Shown: positions 24,930-37,215, counted from the stretch's first letter. The stretch: 64,000 nt of DNA from Ciona savignyi (GCA_000149265.1 CH003200.1:1-64000), one strand, 5' to 3'. Notes: a model not told the origin generated them from the sequence alone. Numbers and translations are program-made.

Positions 24930-27900
24930 ATGTCACCAACAATCACAAACACATTTCAAGACATCTTACGTCAATACCCAGATATCATCCATGCAAATCA
25001 CGGTAATACACCTGTAAAACACTCCATTACTCACTACATAACCACTTCTGGACCCTCTATCTACTCTCGTCCACGTAGATTGGCTCCAGGCAGATTAAAA
25101 ATCGCAAAACGGGAATTCCAACACATGCTGGACCTCGGAATCATTAGACCGTCGTTAAGTGATTGGGGCTACTCCTTTACACATGGTAAAAAAACACTGG
25201 CAATGATTGGCGACCATGTGGAGATTATCGGAGACTCTTTTCCATTATAAAACCAGATAGATACCCGGTGCCTCACATACAAGATTTTTCAGCAGAACTC
25301 AGTGGCACCACGATATACTCAAAGATTGATTTAATTAAAGCATATTTTCACATTCCCGTGAACCCAGAAGACATTCCCAAAACTGCAATAACCACACCAT
25401 TTGGTGTTTTCGAATTCACCCGAATGCCATTTGGATTAAAAAACGCAAGTCAGACATTTCAGCGCTTTATCGACCAGGTACTCAGCGGGTTGGATTTTTG
25501 CTACGCGTACATCGATGACATTCTTGTTGTCAGCAAATCCGAAGACGACCACAAAAGTAATTTACACCAATTGTTTGCAAGACTCGCTAGCTATGGTTTG
25601 GTTATCAATCCATCAAAAAGCATCTTTGGTAAAACGGAACTTGTTTTTCTTGGCCACCATGTTGACAACAACGGTATTCGGCCACTTAAAGAGAAAATCA
25701 CCAGCATTCAAGATTTCCTTCCCACAACCAACATCAAAGAAAACGCTACAACGATTGATGGGGTTAGTCAATTTTTACCACAGATTTATACCCAATTGCG
25801 AAGAAATTATGGCACCACTTAATGACCTGTTAAAAGGCAAACACAAAAACAAACCACTCCAATGGAATGACGAGGCAACCATCTCTTTTCAATCAGTCAA
25901 GGATAGTTTAGCAACTGCAACAATGCTCAGCCATCAAAATCCAAAAGCACGCATAAGCATCATGGTGGATGCATCCAACATTGCAATTGGAGCAGTCATT
26001 CAGCAACAAGTAAGCAACATGGGGCAACCAATATCGTTTTATTCACGCAAGTTGACCCCGGCAGAAACGCGTTACAGTACATTTGACCGCGAATTACTGG
26101 CTATGTATTGTTCCGTCATCCATTTTCGACACTTGCTGCAAGGTAGAGAATTCATAATTTTTACAGATCATAAGCCGTTGACTACAGCACTGTTTTCCAA
26201 ACCAGATCGTTTCTCACCACGTCAAACTCGTCATTTGGACCTAGTATCCCAATACACCAATTACATTCAATACATAAAAGGTGAGAAAAACACAGTTGCA
26301 GATGCATTGTCACGACCGGATTTCAGCGCCATTAGTCAATTTATTGACTACGATGAAATGGCGAAAATACAGCAAGATGACATCCAAACTCAACAGCTTC
26401 TCAATAAACCAAATTTACCACTCAACATCAAAGCAATTCAACTTCCAGCAAGCAAGGTAACCCTACTATGTGACACGTCAACAAAGCAACATCGTCCTGT
26501 AGTTCCACAAGTAATGCGGAAGAAAATATTTAATCACTTTCATTCCATATCACACCCTGGGATTAAAGCTTCAAGAAAACTCATTTCTTCTCGTTTTATT
26601 TGGCCGGACATGCACAAAATATCAAGAATTGGAGACTGCATGCATTTCCTGCCAACGTTCAAAAATTCATCATCACACTTTAGCGCCTCTAGGAACATTC
26701 GCTACGCCAGATGCTCGGTTCAGCCACGTTCATTTGGATATTGTTGGTCCTTTACCCCATTCAAATGGTTTCAGGTACATACTTACCTGCGTAGACCAAT
26801 TTACTCGTTGGCCCGAAGCCATCCCAATCTCGAATATCACAGCAGAATAGGTTGCAAAGAGTCTTTTCAACAACTGGATTTGTCGTTTTGGAGCACCGTG
26901 CACCGTCACAACGGATCGAGGTACTCAATTTGAGTCAGAACTTTTTAAACAATTACTGAACCTTACAGGAACTAATCGCATACGCACAACAGCGTACCAC
27001 GCATGCGCGAACGGCCTTGTCGAGAGAATGCACAGGCAAATAAAAGCATCTCTGAAGGCACAAAGCACACCAGAAAATTGGACTCGCCATTTACCCGTGG
27101 TAATGCTTGGCCTGCGAACGTCAGTCAAAGAAGATATTAAAACCACATGTGCCGAGCTTGTTTATGGCACAACGCTACGTTTACCCGGCGAATTTTTTAA
27201 CACACATTTTGTACCCGATGTTGATCAAACCACATTTGTTGCAAAACTTCGTAATACTATGAACCAGTTGCACGTAACACCCACATCAAACCATTCCTTG
27301 AAACCTGTATTTATTCCAAAATGTTTAAGTTCGTGTACACATTGTTTCGTTCGTGTGGATGCAGTAAAACGTCCTTTACAACAGCCATACAACGGACCAT
27401 TCACAATTTTAAAACGCACTGAATAGACAGACTAAAACCAGCATTTTTTGAAGCAACCTCTGTAACATCACCTGCATACACCAACACTACCGATTAACAC
27501 ATTAAATTACACAACCAGACACAAGTCACGCCGAAACCACTAGGCAAACCAACACACCACCGACACAACCTTACAAAACACGATCTGGCCGTACAGTAAA
27601 TTTTCCATCACGTTTTGCAGATTATGATTGCTCGTGAATTTTTTTTTTACCTATTTTTTGATCGTTTTCTACCTCACTGGAGGGGAGTCCTGTGGTGATC
27701 CTATTATTTAGTCCCCTTTATTTATTACGTCACGAAATCAGTCATGCATTTTATTCCTTTCAATGACTTTGGTTTATCATTTCATTTCAATGTGACGATC
27801 ATGCAGTGAGGTTGTGTTTTATTAAGCTTAGTTTTATATTACGTTTTTAGTTTTACCGTTGGTAATGTTTTATTAATTCACATGTTTTATATTCTATTTG

Positions 27901-27990
27901 AATAAGATTTAAGGAGTTTAAGAACTGGTTATATGTAAGACTGCAAGAAAATTATCATCTCTCCAGTTTACGACCCCTTCACTTCCTCCA
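24930..27990 (+). mobile_element. Ty3/gypsy LTR retrotransposon, 5'-truncated and frameshifted
   Basis: Pol domains occur in Ty3/gypsy order. Reverse transcriptase: [31 protein letters not shown] and YIDDILVVS (about 25320-25535). RNase H: FTDHKPLTTALF near 26160. Integrase: an HHCC zinc finger with H..H near 26535-26550 and CISC near 26637, and DDE residues in HLDIVGPL (26731), TDRGTQFES (about 26910) and GLVERMHRQIK (27015). The frame is broken several times: about 25185, 25700-25800, 26620, a stop at 26848 and again near 26930. It is therefore non-functional. A purine-rich GGAGGGGAG at 27680 and TG-starting sequence to about 27990 could be the polypurine tract and 3' LTR. No gag, protease or 5' LTR was seen. 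Confidence 0.9.
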
Positions 27991-27999
27991 AATCTGCGG

Positions 28000-30042
28000 T
28001 GAGCGTTTTCGTAAGTTTTTGTTATAGTGGGGGGTTAGACCATCTTCGGCAGGTGAGCTGTTTTTATTTAGTGATTCTATGGCTATTTCTATTTCATTTT
28101 TTAAGATTGATTGGGAGAACGATTTAATATCGTCGGTGGATAGTGAGATAGGTGCCAAGTTATTTAAATATTCGTTTTGATTGATTACGGTAGATTTATG
28201 ACCCCATAAGTGATCATAAAAATGATAGGCTACGTCTAATGTTTCTTCCGGTGTTTTTGTGGTGTTATTATTAAAGAGTTTTTAATTTATAAATTCTATC
28301 GCGATTTTGGTGCTGGTTTTCGTATCGAAAAAAATCCTTTGTCGGGGTTTCATCATTCTCAATCATTTTAATTTTTGAACGAATTAAGGCGCCTTTATTT
28401 AGCTTGGTTTCGTATAATTCTACGTTATTATTAAGTCTCTGTAGAAGATTTTGAGATTCTTTTCCGACGTCTTGTTTTAATCGGTTAATTAGTTCTATGT
28501 TATTTCTATGTCGTGATGATTCATAATTTCGAATAGATTGCGATATAAATTGCGCTTCCTTTTTTTATCATAATTTTTCCGTTTTCCCACTAATCAAGAC
28601 TATTCATATACCTAATTTTTGGTCTTCTCCAATTTTTCCATAATAACAAAATATTATCAATAAAATCACGGTTCGCAAGAATACTATTATTAATTTTATA
28701 AAAGGACAAATCCCATTTTTATCGCATTTTATGGACAGCGTTAGACTATTATTATGAACAGAAAAGTAGTTTTTAATATGATTTATTTTACTAATAATAT
28801 TAGGGATATTTTTATTCGCACATATCCGTTCTAATCGAGTTGAGGATATTGCCTTGATTCGTGTGAAAACTATTATTATATCCATTTATTTTTCGATGAA
28901 CATCATATAAATAGCATTCTTTTTCCAAATTTATCCACCGTTTTCAATCCGATTTTCGTTGAGTGTCAAATTTATTTTAAGTATCATTTGGACTAAGTAT
29001 CATATTAAAATCTCCAATTATAAGATTTTTAGTAAAATAATTGATCTCTATGTTATCTCGTAATAGTTCTATTTCCGCTTCGCTTTTTCACATTTGTTCT
29101 TCTTTAAAGCCGCTTTGGCGGTAAGTATTAAATATGTTAATTTCTATATTAGTATTACTTATGTTTATCTTATTTATGATATTATTAGATATAATATGAT
29201 GAACGATTTTAAAACGTTCGAATAGATATTTTATAACCAAGATAGCTGTACCTTTACGCAAATACATACAATTAATATTATTTGCAGGAATTGAGTTTAA
29301 GAATATCGTGCAGTTGGAGAGAGCTTCTAATTTCTCGGAAATAGTTTGAGGTAAGCAGTGAACTTCTTGTATACATAATATGTCGATATTATTTTGATTT
29401 AAATAATTACTAATTAAGTCAAGTTTGGCCCTTAAACCATTTACGTTATATGTTCCAATGACTATGGGATGATCTATTATGTTGTGATCCACGGCGTATT
29501 TATAAATTGTAGGGTGTCAGTGTTTTACTAGAATTTCAATTGATATGGTGACATTGTTTAAAACAGTTATGGTGTTCCAGATGGCATTTCTGCTGGGCAG
29601 TGTCGTCGCTTCTTCGCTGGTGATCCATCTCGATTGCAGTCGAACACCTTTGAGAGGAGAGCAACTGATCGACGTGGATGAGGTGGCAGGAACGTGTCAG
29701 GTAGGCTAACCGATAAATCATTTTGTTTTGGGGATGTTGGAAAGTCATTTTCCGGTTGGTTTGACTCACAGAATGATCTATGAGCTTCGTTGATTTCTCT
29801 CATAATGTCTTCTATTTCGTCTGTTTTAGTTTGTCTTGGTTTTCTAATTCGCTGTGATTTTGGGGTGGAATTTGCCTCTACATCATTAGCAGTTATTGAT
29901 GTTCTTTCAGGTTCAAATAGTTCCGTGATCGGAACAAGAGATTCCTCGGATGTGTCATCTATTTTGGAACTTGAAAGTTTTGGCGATGACCTTTTTTTAG
30001 GTGAGTTACTGTTTTATTTAAATTAGCTCTTTTGGACATAGC
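28000..30042 (-). pseudogene. LINE (non-LTR retrotransposon), 5' half: ORF1 fragment and endonuclease/linker of ORF2
   Basis: Read on the minus strand. ORF1-like sequence starts at an ATG near 30041 and shifts frame in an A7 run near 29995. It continues to about 29567 as a hydrophilic Ser/Pro/Lys-rich protein. ORF2 begins with an apurinic-endonuclease domain at 29492: GTYNVNGLRAK, DILCIQEVH, then GDFNMILSP after a stop at 29088. An STRLERICANKN segment follows (about 28820), where the usual SDHN has become SVHN. Further on come GALIRSKIKMIE and PTKDFF, the conserved linker before reverse transcriptase, and SPAEDGLTP near 28045. It stops abruptly at about 28000, next to the gypsy 3' end, without reverse transcriptase. 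Multiple stops and frameshifts make it non-functional. Confidence 0.85.
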
Positions 30043-30957
30043 GCTTGAACGGCTGAAATGTTAGTTCCCTATCCGTCATTGTACCATTAAGAATGAGAAA
30101 TAAAATACTTAGGGAAATACCCTAAAATTATGATTTGTTTTTAACCGATGGTTGTAACAGGCGTGCCATAACGCGCCGAGGCTTTAAATTAAAACAAGAG
30201 GGTTAAATTTTAAACATTTGTGGTAAAATGTTCGTAAATCTAACACGTTTATTATTTTTTATTTACATATGGAAAAGAAGTTTGGTTTAATAACTATAGG
30301 ACCCATGCCTTTATGCTTGAACAAACAAAACTATGACAGTCCGATTAAATCTTTCTGGAATGTTGAATAACATGGATCTGACGTGCACATATCTGACATT
30401 AACATATATTGTGTAGTGAACATTTATAACAAGATCGGATTGTTACCTGAGGGACCCATGTGTTTATGCTGGGAAAAAAATAAACAACATACCCGGTGCA
30501 TAAAATATGAATTGTCTGTAGGGACCCTGCTTGTATATATATACATATATATATATCATACGGTTTCATTACACTTATCTGGTGCTATAAAAATTTTTCG
30601 TTGCTAGGTGCAACTGCACCAAAGCAGTTGCGTTTTTATGGTTCACTTATTTTTTCACCTTTTATTTTTTTGTGTGTTGTCCTTTAGTCTTAGTTTACGT
30701 TTTTGCATTTTTAGTTCTTTTTATTTACGCTGCAAACAGGGACGCACGCAGTCTGTCATTCTCCTTGGTTAATTAGGAAGGAATTGGGGCTAAAATTGAT
30801 TTTTAAGGAACGGACGTGGTAATGCAAAGGTGTGTAATATTGTTTGTGTTTATGGCTTATTATTTACGCTGTTTTCTTTTTTAGTAACCGCTTAATAAAT
30901 CACAAGGAAGACAAGTGAGACAACTTCATTACCCCGTGCCGTAACACTAGGGAATTG
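30043..30957. other. Unassigned sequence with local hairpin and TA-rich tract
   Basis: Contains two dispersed units of the GGACCCATG...TTATGCT minisatellite (30298 and 30450) and a (TA)n stretch at 30530-30558. A perfect hairpin, GCAACTGC-ACCAAA-GCAGTTGC, lies at 30610-30631. No gene recognised. Confidence 0.5.
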
Positions 30958-33900
30958 GTTGCTAAGATTAATTTTTGTTGCCCTGGAAATTTTTTGACCG
31001 TTGCTAAGAACTTTTTCTTTACTAGGGACTTATCCGTTGCTTAAAAATTTTCTTTGCTAGGAAATTTTTTTGTTGCTATGGAAATTTTTGGTGACCAATG
31101 CTTAAGGACATTTTAGTTGCTATTGAAATTTTGTTGACCGTTGCTAAGGACTTTTTCTTTGCAAAGGATTAATCCGTTGCTATAAAATTTTCGTTGCTCG
31201 GGAAATTTTGGTTGGTATGGAAATTTTGTTGACCGTTGCTAAGGACTTTTTTGTTGCTAGGGGCTTATGCGTTGCTATAACATTTTTGTTGCTAGGAAAA
31301 TTTGTGTTGACCTTTGCTAAGGACATTTTCGTTGCTAGGGACTAATCTATTGTTATTAAATTTTCGTTGCTAGAGGAATTTGTGTTGCTAGAAACATCAG
31401 TTGATAAGAAATTTCCCTTGCTACCGAAATTTTGGTTGCTATGGAAATTTTGTTGACCGTTGCTAAGGACTTTTTCGTTGCTAGTGACTTATCTGTTGCT
31501 AGAAAATTTTGGTTGGTATGGATATTTTCTAGACCGTTGCTATGAACTTTTTGTTGCTTTAGACATTTTTGTTGCTATGAAAATTTTTGTTGATCGTTTA
31601 AGAACTTTTTTGTTAAAAGAAACTTTTCTGTAGATATGTAATTTTCGTTGCTAGGTAAATTTTGGTTTTTATGGAAATTTGTGGTGACAGTTGCTAAGAA
31701 CTTTTCCGTTGCTAGGGACTTATCCCTTGCTATAAAATTTTCGTTGCTATGAAAGTTTTTGTTGACCTATGCTGAGGAATTTTTTGTTGCTAATGAAATT
31801 TTTGTTGAAAGTTGCTAAGGTTATTTTTGCTTCTTGGAACTTATAAAACTTTCGTTTCTAAGAAAATTTTGTTGCTAGGGACATATCCGTTGCTATGATA
31901 TTTCCTTTTCCACCAAAATTTTGGTAGCTATGGAAATTTTGTTGACCGTTGCTAAGGACTTTTTTTGTTGCTAGGTAATATCCATTGCCATAAAATTTTC
32001 GTTGCTAGGAAATTTTTTGTTGCTTGGTACATATCCGTTTCTATGAAATTTTCTTTGCTTCCGAAATTTTGGTAGCTATGAAAATTTTGTTAACCGTTGC
32101 CAAGGACTTTTTCGTTGCTATGGGACATATCCGTTACTATAAAATTTTTGTTGCTATGGATATTTTGTTGACCGTTGCTTAGTAGTTTTTCGTTGCTAGT
32201 GATTTATTCGTTGCTATAAAATTTTCGTTGCTGGGGAAATCATGGTTGCTATGGATACTTAATTACCGTTGTTGAGCCCTTTTTTATTAGTAGGGAATTT
32301 TTTGTTGACCGTAGCTAAGGACATTTTCGTTGCAAGGGACTTATCCGTTGTTATAAATTTTCGTTGCTAGGAAATCTTTTGTTGCTATTTAACTTTTTGT
32401 TGACCTTTGCTAAGGATATTTTTGTTGCTTGAGACTTAATCGTTGCTATGAAATTTCCTTTGCTACCGAAATTTTGGTTGGTAGGTACTTCACCGTGGCT
32501 AGTAAAATTTCGTTGCTAGGGAAATTTTGGTTGCTATGGAAATTTTGTTGACTGTTGCTAGGAATTTTTTTTCTAAGGACTTATCCGTTGCTAAAAAATT
32601 TTCGTTGATAGGGAATTTTTGGTTGCTATGGAAATTTTGTTGACCGTTGCTAAGGACATTTTCTTTGCTAGGTACTTTTCTGTTGCTATAAAATTTTGAT
32701 TGCTGAAGGAAATTTTTGTTGCTAAGGACATATCTGATGCTATTAATTTTCCTTTTGCTACCGAAATTTTGGTTGTAATGTAAATTTTGTTGACCGCTGC
32801 TAAGGCATTTTTGTTGCTATTTCTTAAACTTTGCTAATCAATTTTGGTTGCTAGGGAATTTTGTGTTGCTATGGACATTTTTTTAAACGGTTGCTAATGG
32901 CATTTTCGTTGCTAGGTACTTTTCATTTGCTAAACATTTTCGTTTCTGGAGTAATTTTTGATACAATGGAAGTTTTTGTTAACCGTTGCTAAGGACATTT
33001 TCGCTGCTAGGTACCTATCCGTTACTATAAAATTTTTGTTGTTAGGGAAATTGTTGTTGCTACGGAAATTTGTGTTGACCATTTCTAAGGACATTTTCGT
33101 GGCTAGGGACTTATCCGTTGCTGGAAAATTTTTGTTGCTGTGGACTTATTTGTTGCTATGAATATTTTTGTTGCTTTTAAAATTTTTGTTGACCTTTGCT
33201 AAGGACATTTTTGTGGCTAGGGACTTATCCGTTGCCATAACATTTTCGTTACTAACAAAATTTTTGTTGGTAATGACATATTTGTTGCTATGAAATTTCT
33301 TTTGCTACCGAAATTTTGGTAGCTATGAAAATTTTGTTGAACGTTGCTAAGGCCTTTTATTTCAAGGTCGAAAAATTCCTTAGTAACGATCAAAAAAATT
33401 TTTATACCAACCAAAATTTCGGTAGTAAAGGAAATTTCATAGCAACGAAAATTTTATAGCAACGGATAAGCCCAAAGCAACAAAAATGACCGCAGCAAAG
33501 GTCAATAAAAATTTAAATACCAATAAAAATTTTATAGCAACGGATAAATCCCTTTAGCAAAGGAAACTTCATACCAAAACATATATCCCTAGCAACAAAC
33601 AATCAACAAAATTTCCATAGCAAAGTACTTTGATATAAAATTTACTTTGCTAGGGAAATTTTGGTTGTTAACCGTTGCTAAGGACATTTTTGTTGCTTTG
33701 GGCTTATCCGTTGCTAAAAAATTTCGTTTCTAGGGAAATTTTTGTTGCTAGAGACATATCTGTTGCTTTGAAATTTTCTTTGAAATTTAGGTTGTAATGA
33801 AAATTTGTTGACCGTTACTAGAGTCTTTTTTGTTGCTAGGTCTTATACTTTGCTATTAAAAATTGGCTGCTAGGAAAATTTTGGTTTCTATGGAAAGTTT

Positions 33901-34035
33901 TGTTGACCGTTGCTAATAACTTTTTAGTTGCTAGGGACTTAACCTTTGCTATGAAATTTTCGTTACTAGGAAATTTTTTGTTGCTATGGAAATTTTTGTT
34001 GACCGTTGCTAAGAAAATTTTCATTGCTAGTTACT
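30958..34035. repeat. Three-kilobase GTTGCTA minisatellite with internal inversion
   Basis: About 3.1 kb consists of degenerate ~20-bp subunits of the form AATTTTcGTTGCTAgGGA. They are grouped loosely into ~95-bp higher-order units that include TTTTGTTGACCGTTGCTAAG, GGACTTATCCGTTGCTATAA and GTTGCTATGGAAATTTTGTT. GTTGCTA or a one-base variant occurs well over a hundred times. From about 33360 to 33630 the array runs in the opposite orientation (TAGCAACGAAAATTTTATAG), then returns to the original strand. No open frame is conserved between units. Confidence 0.93.
33360..33630 (-). repeat. Inverted block inside the GTTGCTA minisatellite
   Basis: Here the units read as TTTCATAGCAACGAAAATTT and TAGCAACGGATAAG, the reverse complement of the surrounding array. 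Both edges are abrupt (near CTTTTATTTCAAGGTCG on the left and GCAAAGTACTTTGATAT on the right). This can form a long stem with either flank. Confidence 0.88.
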
Positions 34036-35584
34036 TAACAGACGACTGTTGTGCGTAAACACTACTCGTGGTATGAAAAAGAGAATGAACGACATCACGT
34101 GTTTTACAAGTAGTTAAATCAAGCGGTTTTCAACTCTGAATTAAACGTGTATCCAAACCTATGTTTATTCCTTTGGTGTTCTTGCAGAGATAAATACAAT
34201 TTTAACTTTAGCTGGACATCATGGAAATACCCCCAACCGAAACTGCAGTAATCGATACGATAAATCTTAGGCTTATGTATTAGTTTGTCGTGTTTAAATA
34301 TACTTTTATCTAAATTCTACTAGTATAGTGAGGTATCGGAATAATTTGCAAACTTAGAGGTCTCTGCTGCACACATGTGAAACTCTTACAGTAGATTACT
34401 TAACCAAGTTTCGTTGACTTCTACAGTAGATTACTTAACCAAGTTTCGTTGACTTCTAGTTATGTAAATTGAAATAAGTAATAATGGTACAGAACTCCTA
34501 AGGTTTTTCTGGAAGCTGTCTTATGCCCCAAACCTATCTTTAACCCTTTGCCGGCAAATTCCCATTTATTAAATTCCAACTCGGTAACCCATTAGTTTCT
34601 GCTTGCAGTACACACACTTTCAATAGCTTTGGTACACCGGCGTTAGGCTATATTACTATCACCCTGCCTGTTGCGAAATAGTATGATTCCTTTCGCCTAG
34701 TATCCACCGTCGGTGGTTTATGCAAACAAATTTGTGGTAATGTTTATCCGGCTATATTTTCAAATATAAAATGCAAACAGTCCAATGGTTAACCTGGCTA
34801 AAGTGTATTTCGGTTAAACTGTTATATTACACAACTTACAAGTTCGTGCTGATAGTTCCGCATTCAGTATATTAAATCCTCAGGTGCTGCGAGATGTTGT
34901 AATGCTTCAGTAGCTTATTTTGTTTAAATTTTTAAGTGGGGAGCTGGCAGATATTAGCCTACTAGTTAGTGGGAACATTATTGTGTAGCTCCGCATTTTT
35001 GTATTTTTTATATATTTTTTTGTGTTGTAAGATACGTCTTAGCAAATGTCTGTGGGTTTGCCAGGTTGCCATTATCAATTGATATTATAGGCATGCTTTT
35101 GTAGGCAAAGGAAATTTTGTAATCTAAAGCTCAGAACATAAACAAACTGTAGAAAGTGTATATGGCTAAAAAGCGTGGTAGTTTAGTGCGTCGACATTAA
35201 GCCGAAAGATTAAAGGTTCAAAATTAGTTAGTTGTCCCTTTAGCCATGCTCTACGTAGAATAGATAACGCATGAATCCAGAAAAATATTGGAGAAACTAA
35301 ACAGGCAGCATCTTCTCAATAACATGCAACAATAACAAACTAAACTGTGAGTGCCAGGTATCTATTGGATGATTTCGCCCACGTGAATTTCCCACTTGCT
35401 TCCTCACGGTGGTAAGAAGGACACGAAGGGATAAGTCGAAACTACATCATCTGTAGTATTGCTGTATAAATTCTATTAGTTCTTAGATTAGGAAATAGGC
35501 ACGGGCATTGCACGAGTGGGTCACTTTAAGTCCACCGTCACGTCACCATTGCAGCGTGTTGATCACGATTACTTTTGATTACGT
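34036..35584. other. Unassigned sequence upstream of the caspase exons
   Basis: I searched by eye for earlier caspase exons (the usual ALIINN strand) and found none. It contains a perfect 35-bp tandem duplication (CAGTAGATTACTTAACCAAG...) at 34389-34457 and a trace of the 1.76 kb unit near 34585. Confidence 0.4.
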
Positions 35585-35845
35585 TGAAACCTTAAACTGG
35601 TCGCTAGCAAGTCGGTTGTGTGTTTGCTAAAGGCACTTTACGGACATTGCCTGAACCCAGCGGATTAATGGGTTCTTCTTAATTGAAGTAACGTGTCTAT
35701 CATATACAACACACTGCAATAGCTCCGGTAACCCGACGGTGGGCGCGAGGTGATGTGACGATTTCCCGTGTGTTAACCCCCTTGGTTTTCCCATTCACGG
35801 GGATAAACCTGAATATCCCATTCTATCCTAACAATACTCTTAACA
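35585..35845 (+). repeat. SINE-L, near full length, just before the caspase exon
   Basis: Forward copy: CTGGTCGCTAGCAAGTCGGT, CATTGCCTGAACCCAGCGGA, TAACCCGACGGTGGGCGCGA, TTTTCCCATTCACGGGGATA, and the tail GAATATCCCATTCTATCC. It ends 16 bp before the caspase acceptor. Confidence 0.9.
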
Positions 35846-35861
35846 ACTTTGTTGTCCTCAG

Positions 35862-36243
35862 GAATTTAAGAATCGTTCAACAACTTTACAAATAAGACAT
35901 GGTACTGACATAGATGCGGTGTCGCTTGAAAAAACAGCGGAAATATTGGGATTCGAATTGGTAACTCATCATAACTTGAAAAGAAAACAACTAATAGACA
36001 AACTGTGGGACTGTAAGAAAACTAAAATGTTTGTTTGGTCGGATTTGTACGACACTAGAGAGTTATTAGCATAATGTTGGCCATTTTTATAGATACAATA
36101 ACCATTTGCATCCATGTACTAATAAACGGTAACAAATGCTAAGTGAATTAACAAAAGTAATCCTGTCATTTGCCATTTTAATATCCTAGATGCTGACCAC
36201 AGTGATCACGACTGCTTCGCATGCGCTATCTTAACTCACGGAG
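35862..36243 (+). CDS. Caspase p20 domain, two exons, partial
   Basis: Caspases are cysteine proteases of apoptosis and inflammation. Exon 35862-36012 encodes IRHGTDIDAVSL, which contains the S1-pocket Arg of the R-x-G-T motif, then EILGFEL and a helix ending at a GTAAGA donor in phase 1. Exon 36190-36243 continues in frame with DHSDHDCFACAILTHGG, the strand carrying the catalytic His (CAC at 36237-36239). It ends at a GTAGAG donor, or reads on to about 36275. The exon with the catalytic QACxG Cys and the earlier ALIINN-type exon were not found. Within 130 bp downstream a LINE fragment begins. Either the gene has long introns interrupted by repeats, or it is a truncated remnant. The p10-like segment at 38925-39050 could belong to it. 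Confidence 0.7.
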
Positions 36244-36370
36244 GTAGAGATGACGTGTTATTAAGGGTTTCTGCTCCAAGTAGGAAAAGGGGCATTCTGC
36301 ACGAGCGCCCCTGGCGGATGCAACGTTTTATTGTCATTGGTCGTGTGAGGTCGCCGTTTACTAGTATTTG

Positions 36371-36900
36371 TCAGTTTATATCGTTATAGAGGATTTTTAA
36401 CCAGGTAATAAGCGTCGTGGGTAGGTTCAGTTTGACTAATATTGCGTTTATAAAAGATTGGTTAACACGGTCGAATGCTTTTTCAAAATCGACCGCCACT
36501 ATTGAGGTTTGCTTCTTATATTTTGTTGTCGATTCTATTATGGCGGTTAAGTTATATAGATCGTGGTCCAGCGTTCTCCCCTTTAATCCGCATTTTTGGT
36601 TTTTACTAATTATTATATTCATTATTCCTTTACATCTTTTCGTAATTATTCCGCTAAGTGTTTTGTAGTCAGCTCCTTTTTTTTATAGATAAGTTTTATT
36701 ACGGCCGTTCTCATGGTATTTGACATTATTTTTTTGATTAATATTTTGTTAAATAATTCTTCCAGGTCGAATTTAATATACAGTTGTAAATGTTATCGTG
36801 TTGGTTTCAAAGTAGTTGATTATTTCTTCCATATTTGGAATTTCATTATTCTCATTTTTAGGGTAATCAAGAACTGACAGTCCTTGAAATTTTCCATGAT
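36371..36900 (-). pseudogene. LINE reverse-transcriptase fragment
   Basis: Minus-strand frame with MRTAVIKLIYKKKG, then a shortened join to LSGIITKR, KNQKCGLKGRTLDH and VAVDFEKAFDRVNQSFI. These are the N-terminal reverse-transcriptase motifs of L1-like or Tx1-like LINEs; the FEKAFD Asp is one catalytic residue. The stretch normally holding a NWRPISLLN-type motif is deleted, and the YxDD region is absent. It could come from the same family as the LINE at 28000-30042 but is a separate copy, because the order is wrong for one element. Confidence 0.85.
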
Positions 36901-37060
36901 TACACCGTCGATCATGTCGGCGATGTCAGCGAGAGGAGCGCCTACGGCAAATAACTCCATAAAGGCGAAGGCAGACATATGTTCTATTCTTCCAGTTAGC
37001 TGGAAGATAAGAGATCTTGGTAGGTCTGCTTCTAGCTGCTTACGACCGTAAGTACGTGAA
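36885..37060 (-). other. Unassigned coding-like segment
   Basis: About 58 codons are open on the minus strand with protein-like composition. Landmarks are LPRSLIFQLTGRIEHMSAFA and APLADIADMIDGVIMENFKD. It is more GC-rich than its surroundings and sits directly upstream (minus strand) of the LINE reverse-transcriptase piece. It may be an exon of an unknown gene or another transposon gene. I do not recognise the family. Confidence 0.35.
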
Positions 37061-37099
37061 GCAATGGGTTTAACTAAACCTGTCCGAACATCTCAATCA

Positions 37100-37215
37100 T
37101 AACGGCCCAACAGCAATTGCTCCAATAACCCGACAATAATCGAGAATACCCGTGTGATAACATCACTTGCGTTTTCCGATTTACGAGGATAAAACATGAA
37201 TATCACATTCTAACT
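37100..37215 (+). repeat. SINE-L 3' half
   Basis: CAGCAATTGCTCCAATAACC, CCCGTGTGATAACATCACTT and GGATAAAACATGAATATCAC in order, forward. Confidence 0.75.

Noticed and set aside
27225-27419. Minus-strand ORFs over the gypsy integrase region
   Set aside because: Shadows of the plus-strand pol frame.
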